From a virus, in IMG/VR virus record IMGVR_UViG_3300024355_000380, positions 1-27,791 of that record: a stretch of DNA of 27,791 bases; one strand, given 5' to 3'. Below are positions 1 to 6,302 of this stretch, piece after piece; within the stretch, counting starts at the first letter, position 1; each line of letters starts with the position of its first letter. A program made the translations under genes and the position numbers. The notes under the pieces are model-generated. The model was not told the DNA's origin, did not search any database, and saw only the letters and a list, made by a program, of their open reading frames with translations.

Positions 1-379
1 GCTCTACGTCGCACAATCGGTATTCACACGCGATGGCCTCATAGGTCTGCCAAACGGAATGGCCCAGTAACGGCTCAATCCATTCCGCATATTCAGCAGG
101 CCATTCGCCGGCATCACCAGTCGTCAGAAAATCCTCCAACGCCTTGTGTACTGCCTTCCCACGCGGCTCCCAGATGTGCTTCGTCTCCATGATCCGCCGC
201 ATCGCCCACGGGTCCTTCGTGCCCTTGCACACCTGCGTCACCGAATGATTCAGCCACTGCCCCGTCGGCTCGTGGTAGTAGCGGTGCGCTTCCTCGTTGA
301 ACAGGATCGGGAGGGGTTGCAGCCACCGGGAAGTCTCTTGGGCTGACGACTTCAACGCGCTCTGTTGGTGTGGGCTCAT
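1..379 (-). CDS. PD-(D/E)XK exonuclease-like protein, partial (C-terminus beyond left edge)
   Basis: The frame is open from an ATG at 379-377 to the window edge, about 126 codons. The readable protein includes LPILFNEEAHRYYHEPTG, then GTKDPWAMRRIMETKHIW, then RGKAVHKALEDFL, and near the edge YEAIACEYRLCDVE. The 'GkavHkaLEdfL' helix followed by an acidic E..Y strand is the layout of phage PD-(D/E)XK (RecB/Cas4-like) exonucleases, which act in recombination or DNA processing. The reading is convincing as protein, unlike the competing frame on the same strand. The start is less certain: no clear Shine-Dalgarno site precedes the ATG, and it lies 266 bases inside the frame of the upstream gene (114-554). 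The gene is the last visible member of the leftward early operon. The family assignment is by recognised pattern, and the catalytic lysine segment is outside the window. Confidence 0.7.
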   Translation of the reverse strand, partial: MSPHQQSALKSSAQETSRWLQPLPILFNEEAHRYYHEPTGQWLNHSVTQVCKGTKDPWAMRRIMETKHIWEPRGKAVHKALEDFLTTGDAGEWPAEYAEWIEPLLGHSVWQTYEAIACEYRLCDVE

Positions 380-554
380 CTCTGAGGGGATTGCGGTGAA
401 TCGGTGGTGTGAAACCGGGAATGCGCTTGGCATCCTCCATTGTGATGACCCAGCCCTGTGATGGCACGTCTAGATCCTCGATGGTTATGTAATTTTTATC
501 AACCATTCGCCGTAATAAAATGCGGACCGTAGCCAAATCAAATGCTTTCTTCAT
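114..554 (-). CDS. small hypothetical protein, C-terminal half probably a run-on
   Basis: The ATG at 554-552 overlaps the TGA of the HNH gene upstream (ATGA), so translational coupling is likely. The first ~62 residues (MKKAFDLATVRILLRRMV, then YITIEDLDVPSQGW, ending ...RNPLRDEPT) read like a real small protein. No function is recognised. After about position 370 the frame becomes Ala/Gly/Pro/Asp-rich and runs antiparallel to nothing recognisable, while another minus-strand frame there encodes the exonuclease. I infer that the gene once stopped near residue 60-70 and that loss of the stop gave the 146-residue frame. The start is fairly secure; the C-terminal half is doubtful. Confidence 0.5.
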   Translation of the reverse strand: MKKAFDLATVRILLRRMVDKNYITIEDLDVPSQGWVITMEDAKRIPGFTPPIHRNPLRDEPTPTERVEVVSPRDFPVAATPPDPVQRGSAPLLPRADGAVAESFGDAGVQGHEGPVGDAADHGDEAHLGAAWEGSTQGVGGFSDDW

Positions 555-1153
555 GCACAATTACTCCACTGAGTCCCTTTTATTAAATTATCTTTAGCCC
601 AAAGCGGCTGCAAGTTTGTAAAGTGAAAACAAGCTTTTCGCTGCTCTACATCGCTTAAGTCAAAACTTGCGCATGGCCTTATGTGATCCAAATGCCACTG
701 GCCGTAATTGTCCCAAGTCATGCCATCTGTAAACATTTTTTCCAAATAATCCATTAACTCAAGTGGTGTCATTCCGACCAGTTCAATAAATTTCTCACTT
801 TTAGATAAACCATTTCTTTTGAGAACCCTAATAATTCTTTGGCGAGCATTGAACTCAAATCTGCCAGCGCTGGTCTGGGATTTTCTTTTTATATAATCAA
901 TTCTTCTTTTTGATTCAAGCGCTTTTGCGCAATCGTCAGAGCAAGTTTTATATCTGTATCTTCCATAAAAAATAGACCCGCAGTTACGGCATGTTTTCTT
1001 TGCCTTTCTTGCCGCTTGATTTTCTTTTTCACAAACGACACAAACGCCATTTTGGGTTCTTCGAGTGCTTCCGTGCCCTTTCGAGCATTGACTGCCTGTG
1101 TAAAACATTTCACCATTTGCAATGGCCAAGGCTCTCGCTCCAGATTTCGCCAT
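551..1153 (-). CDS. HNH homing-type endonuclease (HNH-1)
   Basis: This is a 200-residue protein. The N-terminal half carries two Cys-rich zinc-ribbon-like blocks (CSKGHG...CVVC and CRNCG...CSDDC, about residues 22-76). The C-terminal HNH block begins with MTWDNYGQWHLDHIRP at about residues 147-162 and ends with FHFTNLQPLWAKDN, giving the DH...N...N metal-site pattern. The chosen ATG at 1153-1151 overlaps the stop of the preceding gene (TGATG), and its own TGA overlaps the next start (ATGA), so it sits seamlessly in the leftward operon. It is clearly homologous to the endonuclease at 2651-3229, sharing the ...DHIRPCASFDL...FTNLQPLW... block. The stretch looks more AT-rich than its neighbours, which suits a mobile gene. 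Its DNA target is unknown. Confidence 0.85.
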   Translation of the reverse strand: MAKSGARALAIANGEMFYTGSQCSKGHGSTRRTQNGVCVVCEKENQAARKAKKTCRNCGSIFYGRYRYKTCSDDCAKALESKRRIDYIKRKSQTSAGRFEFNARQRIIRVLKRNGLSKSEKFIELVGMTPLELMDYLEKMFTDGMTWDNYGQWHLDHIRPCASFDLSDVEQRKACFHFTNLQPLWAKDNLIKGTQWSNCA

Positions 1154-1440
1154 CAGATGTGGCTCCAAAGCCGTTCCTTGTCTGCGTTGTCACGTTCTGA
1201 CGCAGCAAGGGGATGCACGACATAACGCGCTGCCAGCGGGCTCTTGGGGTCATCAGCGCCCACGTTCGGGCAGAAGGTCATGTACAAGCCCTGGTCGTCG
1301 TATTTCCCCATCGGGTGCCCGTAGCAGGCGTTTGGCGGTGGCGTGCGGCTGGTGGTCACGGAGTAGCTGACCTGTCTGGTCTTCTCGTCCGATACCTGCC
1401 ACACGTATTTCCCTTTGGCATCGGGCTGATAAAGCTTCAT
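1153..1440 (-). CDS. hypothetical protein (95 aa)
   Basis: The frame opens at an ATG at 1440-1438 (MKLYQPDAKGKYVWQVSDEK) and ends by sharing a base with the HNH-1 start (TGATG). A longer frame to 1512 exists, but its extra residues would overlap the replication-like gene, so the ATG is preferred. The protein is rich in aromatic residues and Pro, with a central SRTPPPNACYGHPMGKY segment and two cysteines. No membrane segment or known domain is recognised. It lies between the replication-like protein and HNH-1 in the same leftward operon, so a DNA-metabolism or early role is possible but not shown. Confidence 0.6.
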   Translation of the reverse strand: MKLYQPDAKGKYVWQVSDEKTRQVSYSVTTSRTPPPNACYGHPMGKYDDQGLYMTFCPNVGADDPKSPLAARYVVHPLAASERDNADKERLWSHI

Positions 1441-1472
1441 GGTGAGTCTCAGATGATTAACAAGGGACAGGA

Positions 1473-2081
1473 TCAGTCGTCGTAAACCCAGCAGCCCATC
1501 TCCGCGTTCCACACCGGGCCAACCTGCTGCTGCTTGTGCCCTTCGAGATACACCTCGTACTTCCCATCACGAAGCCAGCGAAACAGGTCAGGAAGGCTGC
1601 CCACGAACTCCCCGGCGCCCTTCTTGCGCTTCTGCTCGTCAATCGCCCTTCCTGCGGCTTCTAGGAGGGTCTCAGGGCCTTCAAGGGCAACGATGGCCTT
1701 CCACTCGTCAAATGCCTTGGGTTTCGTCTGAGATGAGACGCGATCAGGCGCAGATTGGTACAGCTTCCAAAAGGCCTCAAACTCCTCGGTGTAGGCCGGC
1801 TTTTTCCTCGATTTGCCGATTTTGGGCTCTTTTTCGGCGTTTTCCTTAACTTTTTCCGACCGTTCTATATTATTTAGATTATAAGATTCTTTATTAGTAA
1901 TACTAGAAGAAGAATTAGAGGCTTCGCTCCCTGTCGGTCGCTCCGCCAGCGTAACCTCCCTGTCAACCCCTAGTTCGATCAAAAAGGCGCAATACCCAGT
2001 CAGGGACATCGTTTTGGGTTTGTAACGCTCCAAGTCACAAATCAAATCCTCGGGAAGGCGCAGAAAAACAGGTTTGCTCAT
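1473..2081 (-). CDS. ribbon-helix-helix / replication-protein-like fusion
   Basis: This 202-residue protein starts at the ATG at 2081-2079. Residues 1-45 (MSKPVFLRLPEDLICDLERY...LTGYCAFLIELGV) resemble a ribbon-helix-helix DNA-binding domain: a short basic strand followed by two helices. Residues ~46-95 are a Ser/Asn/Lys/Glu-rich linker. Residues ~98-180 (YTEEFEAFWKLYQSA...KAFDEWKAIV...LPDLFRWLRDGKYEVYLE) follow the 'FE.FW..Y....K..A...W' pattern seen near the C-termini of phage O-like/DnaD-like replication proteins. It is the first gene of the leftward operon. Twelve-base direct repeats overlap its start codon, suggesting self-regulation or an initiator/iteron arrangement. A longer frame to 2147 would read through those repeats and is less likely. 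The replication role is inferred from pattern and place. Confidence 0.65.
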   Translation of the reverse strand: MSKPVFLRLPEDLICDLERYKPKTMSLTGYCAFLIELGVDREVTLAERPTGSEASNSSSSITNKESYNLNNIERSEKVKENAEKEPKIGKSRKKPAYTEEFEAFWKLYQSAPDRVSSQTKPKAFDEWKAIVALEGPETLLEAAGRAIDEQKRKKGAGEFVGSLPDLFRWLRDGKYEVYLEGHKQQQVGPVWNAEMGCWVYDD

Positions 2082-2145
2082 GCTTGCAAAAAATTGCTTT
2101 GTGCTAGTGATGCTTGCAAAAGCTAGCGTTTTGACGCAAAAACGC
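2080..2145. repeat. direct repeats and inverted repeat over the early-operon start
   Basis: The 12-mer ATGCTTGCAAAA occurs at 2080-2091 and again at 2110-2121, exactly 30 bases (about three helical turns) apart. The first copy overlaps the start codon of the ribbon-helix-helix protein. Next to them lies a perfect 7-base inverted repeat, GCGTTTT (2126-2132) and AAAACGC (2139-2145), and ACGCAAA occurs at 2134-2140 and 2142-2148. These fit operator sites or short iterons. Which protein binds is not visible from sequence. Confidence 0.6.
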
Positions 2146-2154
2146 AAATGTGCC

Positions 2155-2197
2155 TGTGGACAGTGTGATAATCGTCCTAAATCGAGGGTTTTCCACA
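2155..2197. other. pair of DnaA-box-like 9-mers in the divergent intergenic region
   Basis: TTTTCCACA stands at 2189-2197, a form I recall as a cyanobacterial DnaA box. TGTGGACAG stands at 2155-2163 and reads CTGTCCACA on the other strand. They face each other between the repeats at 2080-2145 and an AT-rich stretch at about 2231-2280. The whole 2082-2279 gap separates the two divergent operons and must also hold their promoters, although no convincing -35/-10 pair was found. Confidence 0.35.
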
Positions 2198-2279
2198 GCC
2201 CGCTCGTCTCACTTGCGTCTCACGCCTCGCCATTTATTGCTTTTGGGTTTATCCTTTATTCATTCGTTTTTCTGCAACA

Positions 2280-2597
2280 TTGGCGCGTTCAACCGCTGCC
2301 GAAGTCAACTTCCGTGTTGACACTATTTACGGTCTTTTGACCGAAGGACAATCCCGTGGACAAATTGTTCAATTCGGGTCGAAACAATGGAATATCACTC
2401 CCCGTCAAGTTGATGAATACATTCAACGCGCAAGAATCCGCCTAGAAGAAGACGCCGCCATGACGCGCCCCTCATGGATCGCTGAAGCCCTAGGTCGTGC
2501 TCGCACCTACGAACAGTCCGCCTACAAACGCGGTCAAACGCAGGTCGCACTCAACGCCATCCAGCTCCAAGCCAAACTGATCGGCCTTGAAATTTGA
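2280..2597 (+). CDS. terS: candidate terminase small subunit
   Basis: This is a 105-residue helical protein. Near the N-terminus, VDTIYGLLTEGQSRGQIVQF followed by WNITPRQVDEYIQRARIR reads as a helix-turn-helix, and the rest is charged helix. TerS proteins are DNA-recognition subunits with an N-terminal HTH and a helical oligomerisation region. Its place just upstream of an HNH gene and the large terminase supports the call. The start is the TTG at 2280-2282; there is no ATG in a sensible position and no strong Shine-Dalgarno site, so the true start may differ. It ends by overlapping the region before HNH-2. The alternative is an unrelated HTH regulator. Confidence 0.6.
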   Translation: MARSTAAEVNFRVDTIYGLLTEGQSRGQIVQFGSKQWNITPRQVDEYIQRARIRLEEDAAMTRPSWIAEALGRARTYEQSAYKRGQTQVALNAIQLQAKLIGLEI

Positions 2598-2650
2598 GCC
2601 TGCTCTTACCCGGTCTTACCTTCCTCGCCGTCACGGGCTACTATAAAGGA

Positions 2651-3229
2651 ATGGCAAAGCTTACGACCGCGCAGTTCGTTGAACGCGCAAAAGCCGCCCA
2701 TGGCGACCGATTTGACTACTCCTGTTCTGATTACCAAGGCGCACTTACGAAAATTGCCATCGTTTGCCCTTCTCACGGGCTGTTTATGCAATTGCCTACA
2801 AATCACTGGCGCGGTGCAGGCTGCAAGGAATGCAGGAAAACAAGCAGCCCCGAAATTCGTCGCACCAATGCAGCCAAAAGGCAAGCAAGAATGCGCGAAC
2901 GCCAGCGGCATACGCCTGAATACAAGATCGCCAATTTTTCCCGTGTTCGTCTTTACAAGGCTTTGTCTTCTCAAGGCATAAGAAAAAATTGCCGTACTGC
3001 CGATTGGCTTGGTTGTTCACCTACTGAACTTCGTGATTACATTGCTGCCAAGTTTGAGGACGGTATGACTTGGGAAAATTTCGGTGAATGGGAGGTTGAT
3101 CACATTCGTCCTTGCGCCAGTTTTGATTTAACCGATCCCGTGCAACGACTTTCTTGTTTCCATTTCACAAACCTTCAACCGCTTTGGAGGGGCGACAATC
3201 GCCGCAAAAGCGCCAAGTTGCTGGCATGA
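2651..3229 (+). CDS. HNH homing-type endonuclease between terS and terL (HNH-2)
   Basis: This 192-residue protein starts at the ATG at 2651. A TTG at 2594 overlapping the terS stop would add 19 unconvincing residues. Residues 1-60 form the zinc-ribbon module often fused to phage endonucleases (FVERAKAAHGDRFDYS...IAIVCPSHG...GCKEC). The C-terminal HNH block reads MTWENFGEWEVDHIRP...CFHFTNLQPLWRGDNRRK. It overlaps the terL start by four bases (ATGA), so the two are probably translationally coupled. HNH proteins beside terminase genes are known to assist packaging in some HK97-like phages. The close likeness to HNH-1 instead points to a homing gene, so both roles are possible. Confidence 0.85.
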   Translation: MAKLTTAQFVERAKAAHGDRFDYSCSDYQGALTKIAIVCPSHGLFMQLPTNHWRGAGCKECRKTSSPEIRRTNAAKRQARMRERQRHTPEYKIANFSRVRLYKALSSQGIRKNCRTADWLGCSPTELRDYIAAKFEDGMTWENFGEWEVDHIRPCASFDLTDPVQRLSCFHFTNLQPLWRGDNRRKSAKLLA

Positions 3230-4551
3230 GCCCATCCATACTTGACGGCTGTCCTGGCGGCTTTTTACTTGAAGCTCCGATCACAGTTTGCAACGAAAGG
3301 GATTGGACTCCTTTCGCGGAACGTCTTTACGATTCGCTAACTCCACCACAGCGAGAAGTGTGGAACGCGCCAGAACGCTTCAAACTTCTTTGTTCTGGTC
3401 GTCGTTTTGGTAAAACCTACCTTTGCATTGCCCGTTTGGTCGCTTGGGCAATTGAGCATCCAAATTCCCTTAATTGGTACTGCACGCAAACCTATAAATC
3501 GGCAAAACAAATTGCGTGGCGCCAGCTTCGTGCCATGGTGCCGCCCGAAATGTTTGCCAGAAAAAACGAATCCGAACTGTCCGTTGAATTGAGCAACGGC
3601 AGCGTGATCGCCTTGAAAGGTGCCGAGTCCGCCGATGCCCTCCGTGGTGTATCGCTCAGCAGCCTGATCGTTGACGAAGCCGCATACGTCAAGCAGGAAG
3701 CATGGGAGATGGTGCTGCGCCCAGCCTTGTCTGATCAAGGTGGCCCCGCATGGTTTATCACCACCCCTGCTGGCCTGAACTGGTTTCACGATCTATGGGA
3801 ACAGGCGCAAGACCAACCCGACTGGTCAACCTTCAGTTACACCACGATCCAAGGCGGCAACGTTCCCGAGGATGAGGTTGAGGCTGCCCGTCGCACGCTT
3901 GATGACCGCACCTTCCGCCAGGAATACCTTGCCAGCTTTGAAACCCTCTCGGGCCGTGTCTACCCCGATTTCAGCGACGACAACATTTCCGATACTGTCT
4001 GCGATACCGGCGGTCCGATCCTGTGGGGCACTGACTTCAACGTGAGCGTGCTGGCCGGTGTGCTCGGTAGCCGCGTGGGCGACACACTCCATATATGGGA
4101 TGAGGTGTCGGTAACGCAGACCAACACCGATGAGGTGTGCGCCATGCTGCGTGAGCGGTTCAGAGATCGAAAGCTGATCGCCTACCCGGATCCAACCGGT
4201 AGTGCCCGCAAGACTTCATCGGCTGGCCGCACTGACCACGAGATCATTCGCCAGTACGGGTTTGGCTGCGTCAGCCCCAAGGCGCCCTGGGCAGTGAAGG
4301 ACAAGATCAACGCCACTAACAGCCTGATCCGTAACGCCAATGGCCAGATCCGCCTGTTCGTTCACCCGCGCTGCAAGAACACGATCAAGGCGCTGCGCAA
4401 CGTGACCTACAAGCAGGGGGCTGATGATTACGTGATCGACAAGTCGGCTGGTATCGAGCACTGGACAGACGGGCTGGGGTATCTGGTCATGTCGGAGTAC
4501 AACCCGCTGTACGCCAACGCGGGCAAGGGCACGGGCATCAGGCTATATTGA
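3226..4551 (+). CDS. terL: terminase large subunit (ATPase-nuclease)
   Basis: This 441-residue DNA-packaging motor has Walker A GRRFGKT (residues 58-64), Walker B LIVDEA (147-152) and a coupling motif TTPAG (179-183), followed by an RNase H-like nuclease half. Candidate metal-binding acidic residues there are D270 (WGTDFNVS), D322 (YPDPTGS) and D415 (HWTDGLGY). It translocates DNA through the portal and cuts concatemers at the capsid vertex. The ATG at 3226 overlaps the HNH-2 stop. An in-frame extension upstream to 3154 would read through the HNH block and is rejected. All motifs are intact, and length is usual for the family. Confidence 0.95.
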   Translation: MSPSILDGCPGGFLLEAPITVCNERDWTPFAERLYDSLTPPQREVWNAPERFKLLCSGRRFGKTYLCIARLVAWAIEHPNSLNWYCTQTYKSAKQIAWRQLRAMVPPEMFARKNESELSVELSNGSVIALKGAESADALRGVSLSSLIVDEAAYVKQEAWEMVLRPALSDQGGPAWFITTPAGLNWFHDLWEQAQDQPDWSTFSYTTIQGGNVPEDEVEAARRTLDDRTFRQEYLASFETLSGRVYPDFSDDNISDTVCDTGGPILWGTDFNVSVLAGVLGSRVGDTLHIWDEVSVTQTNTDEVCAMLRERFRDRKLIAYPDPTGSARKTSSAGRTDHEIIRQYGFGCVSPKAPWAVKDKINATNSLIRNANGQIRLFVHPRCKNTIKALRNVTYKQGADDYVIDKSAGIEHWTDGLGYLVMSEYNPLYANAGKGTGIRLY

Positions 4552-4709
4552 CGCCACCAGCAAAGTCCCCTGCTGGGTGCTGTCAGAAGTCGGATCAACA
4601 CACGCCTTGCGTCTGTCCCGAGGGAAGCCAGCCAACTGAAACTGAAGTCGGGCAACCGCTGCGTGCGATCCAAGGGATGGTTCAGATTCACCTGCGTCGG
4701 GCGAGAGAG

Positions 4710-4736
4710 CCCCTGCTCAAGCGGGGGTTTTCTTTT
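4710..4736 (+). terminator. rho-independent terminator after terL
   Basis: The stem CCCCTGC (4710-4716) pairs with GCGGGGG (4721-4727), with one T-G wobble, around a TCAA loop, and is followed by TTTTCTTTT. It lies about 160 bases after the terL stop and just before a promoter. The intervening 4552-4709 holds no convincing gene. Confidence 0.85.
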
Positions 4737-4741
4737 GCCTG

Positions 4742-4771
4742 TTGACGGATGACAGGGGTATACCCCATAAT
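4742..4771 (+). promoter_or_regulatory. sigma70-type promoter with a palindrome in the spacer
   Basis: The -35 TTGACG (4742-4747) and -10 CATAAT (4766-4771) are separated by 18 bases. The spacer ends with the perfect 12-base palindrome GGGGTATACCCC (4755-4766), which reaches the first base of the -10 box and is followed by another GGGG at 4774. A repressor bound there would block the polymerase, so it is a candidate operator. The promoter drives the gene at 4808. Confidence 0.65.
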
Positions 4772-4807
4772 TAGGGGAGAGGGGGCGACCCCACCACACA
4801 CAAGACC

Positions 4808-5080
4808 ATGACCCGCACTTCCATCACCGACAACATGACCGCCGCTGAGCTGGCCGCATGGAAGGAAAACAACCGCAAGCAAGCACACTGCGGCACGATC
4901 ATCATTGAAACCGCCAAGCCTGTCCGCAAGTCACAGCGCCAACAATGGCAAGAGTTCCGCACCGAAACCCTTGGCATGATCGAAGCCGCGAAGCGTGAGC
5001 GTCACTTCCACATCCTTCCTCAACTGATCCAGCGCCTGAACACCGCAAACGAAATGCTCAACAATCGCGCACTGTCCTGA
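4808..5080 (+). CDS. hypothetical protein (90 aa), first gene behind the internal promoter
   Basis: The ATG at 4808 lies about 30 bases downstream of the expected transcription start, with only a purine-rich tract as a possible ribosome site. The protein is hydrophilic and probably helical: an N-terminal TAAELAAWKENNRKQ helix, a short CGTIIIETAKPVRKSQRQQW segment, then a helix ending LIQRLNTANEMLNN. There is no membrane segment. It has its own promoter and terminator (5089-5111), so it forms a one-gene unit. No function is recognised; a moron-like accessory gene is possible. Confidence 0.65.
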   Translation: MTRTSITDNMTAAELAAWKENNRKQAHCGTIIIETAKPVRKSQRQQWQEFRTETLGMIEAAKRERHFHILPQLIQRLNTANEMLNNRALS

Positions 5081-5088
5081 ACGTCACC

Positions 5089-5111
5089 GGCCCCTTCGGG
5101 GGCCTTTTCTT
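5089..5111 (+). terminator. terminator hairpin directly in front of the next start codon
   Basis: GGCCCC (5089-5094), loop TTCG, GGGGCC (5099-5104), then TTTTCTT. This is a textbook C(UUCG)G-loop terminator. The ATG of the next gene begins at 5112, right after the T-run. Confidence 0.9.
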
Positions 5112-5501
5112 ATGACACAACAACATCCCATCACCCCACCGCCGGAGCTGGTGCAGCAGTGGGACCGCGAATGGAGGGAGCAGCAAAACGCACCAGTTAT
5201 CGGCTGGTCGGCCAATCTTCTTGCCTATGTCGCCACCCGCGCCGCCCAATGGGGCGCAGATCAAGAGCTGGAGGCGTGCTGTGAGTGGCTTCACTGGCAA
5301 AACCTGGCCACACATCCCGAACTGATCCCTTCGCTCCGCGCCGACCGCCGCCCCAAGCCGCCGAGCTTGAAGGAGCAGGCGCTAGCGCTCGTTGAGCAGC
5401 ACGAAGACGGCTGGCGGCCGTCACCCAAGGACTGGGACACCATCCGCCGCGCATTGGAGGCACTGCCCGACAGCATTGTTGTATTTCCTTCTCAGTGTTA
5501 A
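5112..5501 (+). CDS. picocyanobacterial/cyanophage small conserved protein
   Basis: This is a 129-residue protein. ITPPPELVQQWDREW near the N-terminus, AAQWGADQELEACCEWL in the middle and RPKPPSLKEQALALVE followed by DTIRRALEALPD toward the C-terminus form a word pattern I recall from many Synechococcus/Cyanobium genomes and their phages. Its biochemical role is unknown. The conserved block begins at residue 7, so the ATG at 5112 must be about right, yet the terminator hairpin stands where a Shine-Dalgarno site would be. Expression may need read-through, or the hairpin may act as an attenuator. It is one of the better clues to the host group. Confidence 0.8.
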   Translation: MTQQHPITPPPELVQQWDREWREQQNAPVIGWSANLLAYVATRAAQWGADQELEACCEWLHWQNLATHPELIPSLRADRRPKPPSLKEQALALVEQHEDGWRPSPKDWDTIRRALEALPDSIVVFPSQC

Positions 5502-5678
5502 AAGCATTAAAAAGCGGCAGGATGTCACCCCCACCGCTCTTGCAACTGGATCTCACTCCAGTCGCTTTGCTGCTTTCTGATCAGCCCCAGCACTGTAGCA
5601 CACGGCAGGTATCAGCATGTATTACCTGAAAACAGGAATCAGCTAATACTTGCCCGCTTACGACCCGTCTCAATTTCC
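5502..5678 (+). other. 177-base intergenic stretch with a short hairpin and a possible 35-codon ORF
   Basis: A perfect inverted repeat ACTGGA (5545-5550) / TCCAGT (5557-5562) has a six-base loop. A short ATG frame, 5522-5629 (MSPPPLLQLDLTPVALLLSD...), has GGCAGG right before it. Neither is strong enough to call as a gene or RNA. No promoter is recognised. Confidence 0.25.
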
Positions 5679-5924
5679 ATGTCTGAACTTTCCTCCGCCG
5701 CGCAGGCGGTGATTACTGCCAGCAACTGTGCTGGGTCTCGAATCGTGCAGTTGCACATTGCCGCCGCCCTGCGAGCTGCTGCGGATCAGGTGGCGCCTCT
5801 GCAGCTCCCACCCGAAGGCGCTGTTGATGCCAAGCACCCAACAGTTGAATGGCACGTCTGGAACGCTGAGCAGCAAGCTCGATTCGCCCTCTTGGCTATT
5901 GCCACCGAACTAGAAGCCCAGTAG
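5679..5924 (+). CDS. small conserved protein of picocyanobacterial type
   Basis: This 81-residue protein is Ala-rich and helical: LSSAAQAVITAS near the start, then IAAALRAAADQVAPLQLPPE, and a final helix FALLAIATELEAQ. The 'S.AAQAV..A...AAALRAAADQV.P' pattern is one I recall from short proteins scattered through Synechococcus and Cyanobium genomes and phages. Function is unknown. There is no membrane span. The ATG at 5679 has no clear Shine-Dalgarno site, as with its neighbours in this accessory cluster. Confidence 0.75.
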   Translation: MSELSSAAQAVITASNCAGSRIVQLHIAAALRAAADQVAPLQLPPEGAVDAKHPTVEWHVWNAEQQARFALLAIATELEAQ

Positions 5925-5987
5925 TCAGACCCACTAACCTGATCCTGTTCCCGCTCTGCCTCGGCATCGGGCTGCCACATCCGACTC

Positions 5988-6179
5988 ATGGCCAAGCACC
6001 TCTGGCACGATCTTCAAGGCGCCTTTGACTCCGCCGTTGATTCCGACGGTGATTACGAATTCAGCCTTGCCGCCGCTGCCATGCTCACCGCTGTTCAGCA
6101 GTGGCTATATGACGAAGGCTTTGACGAAGCTGGCGACGCCCTAGACGAAGAAATTCAAACCGCCGAAGCCCACGGTTAA
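5988..6179 (+). CDS. hypothetical protein (63 aa, acidic)
   Basis: The ATG at 5988 opens a 63-residue acidic helical protein: HLWHDLQGAFDSAVDSDGDY, then AAAAMLTAVQQWLYDEGFDE, then ALDEEIQTAEAHG. No domain is recognised. It is the last of the small accessory genes before the portal. About 120 bases (6180-6302) separate it from the portal start; that gap holds no gene or convincing promoter. The coding call rests on composition and context only. Confidence 0.55.
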   Translation: MAKHLWHDLQGAFDSAVDSDGDYEFSLAAAAMLTAVQQWLYDEGFDEAGDALDEEIQTAEAHG

Positions 6180-6302
6180 ATTCAATCTGCTGGGTCGGTT
6201 CTGACCGTAAGGCTGAACGCCGTGTGTGGCGGTATCGGAGGCCCAGCCATCATTCACGATTAACCTATACCCATAGACTTTGTGCATGGCTAGGCGCAAA
6301 AG

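Noticed and set aside
2594-2650. TTG-started N-terminal extension of HNH-2
   Set aside because: The 19 extra residues are not like the family, and the zinc-ribbon module begins right after the ATG at 2651.
4548-4745. 65-residue Cys-containing frame after terL
   Set aside because: It needs a TTG start overlapping the terL stop, reads through the terminator hairpin, and has no protein-like pattern.
5541-5565. Possible tRNA arm or small RNA at the ACTGGA/TCCAGT hairpin
   Set aside because: No cloverleaf, no T-loop consensus and no terminator after it.
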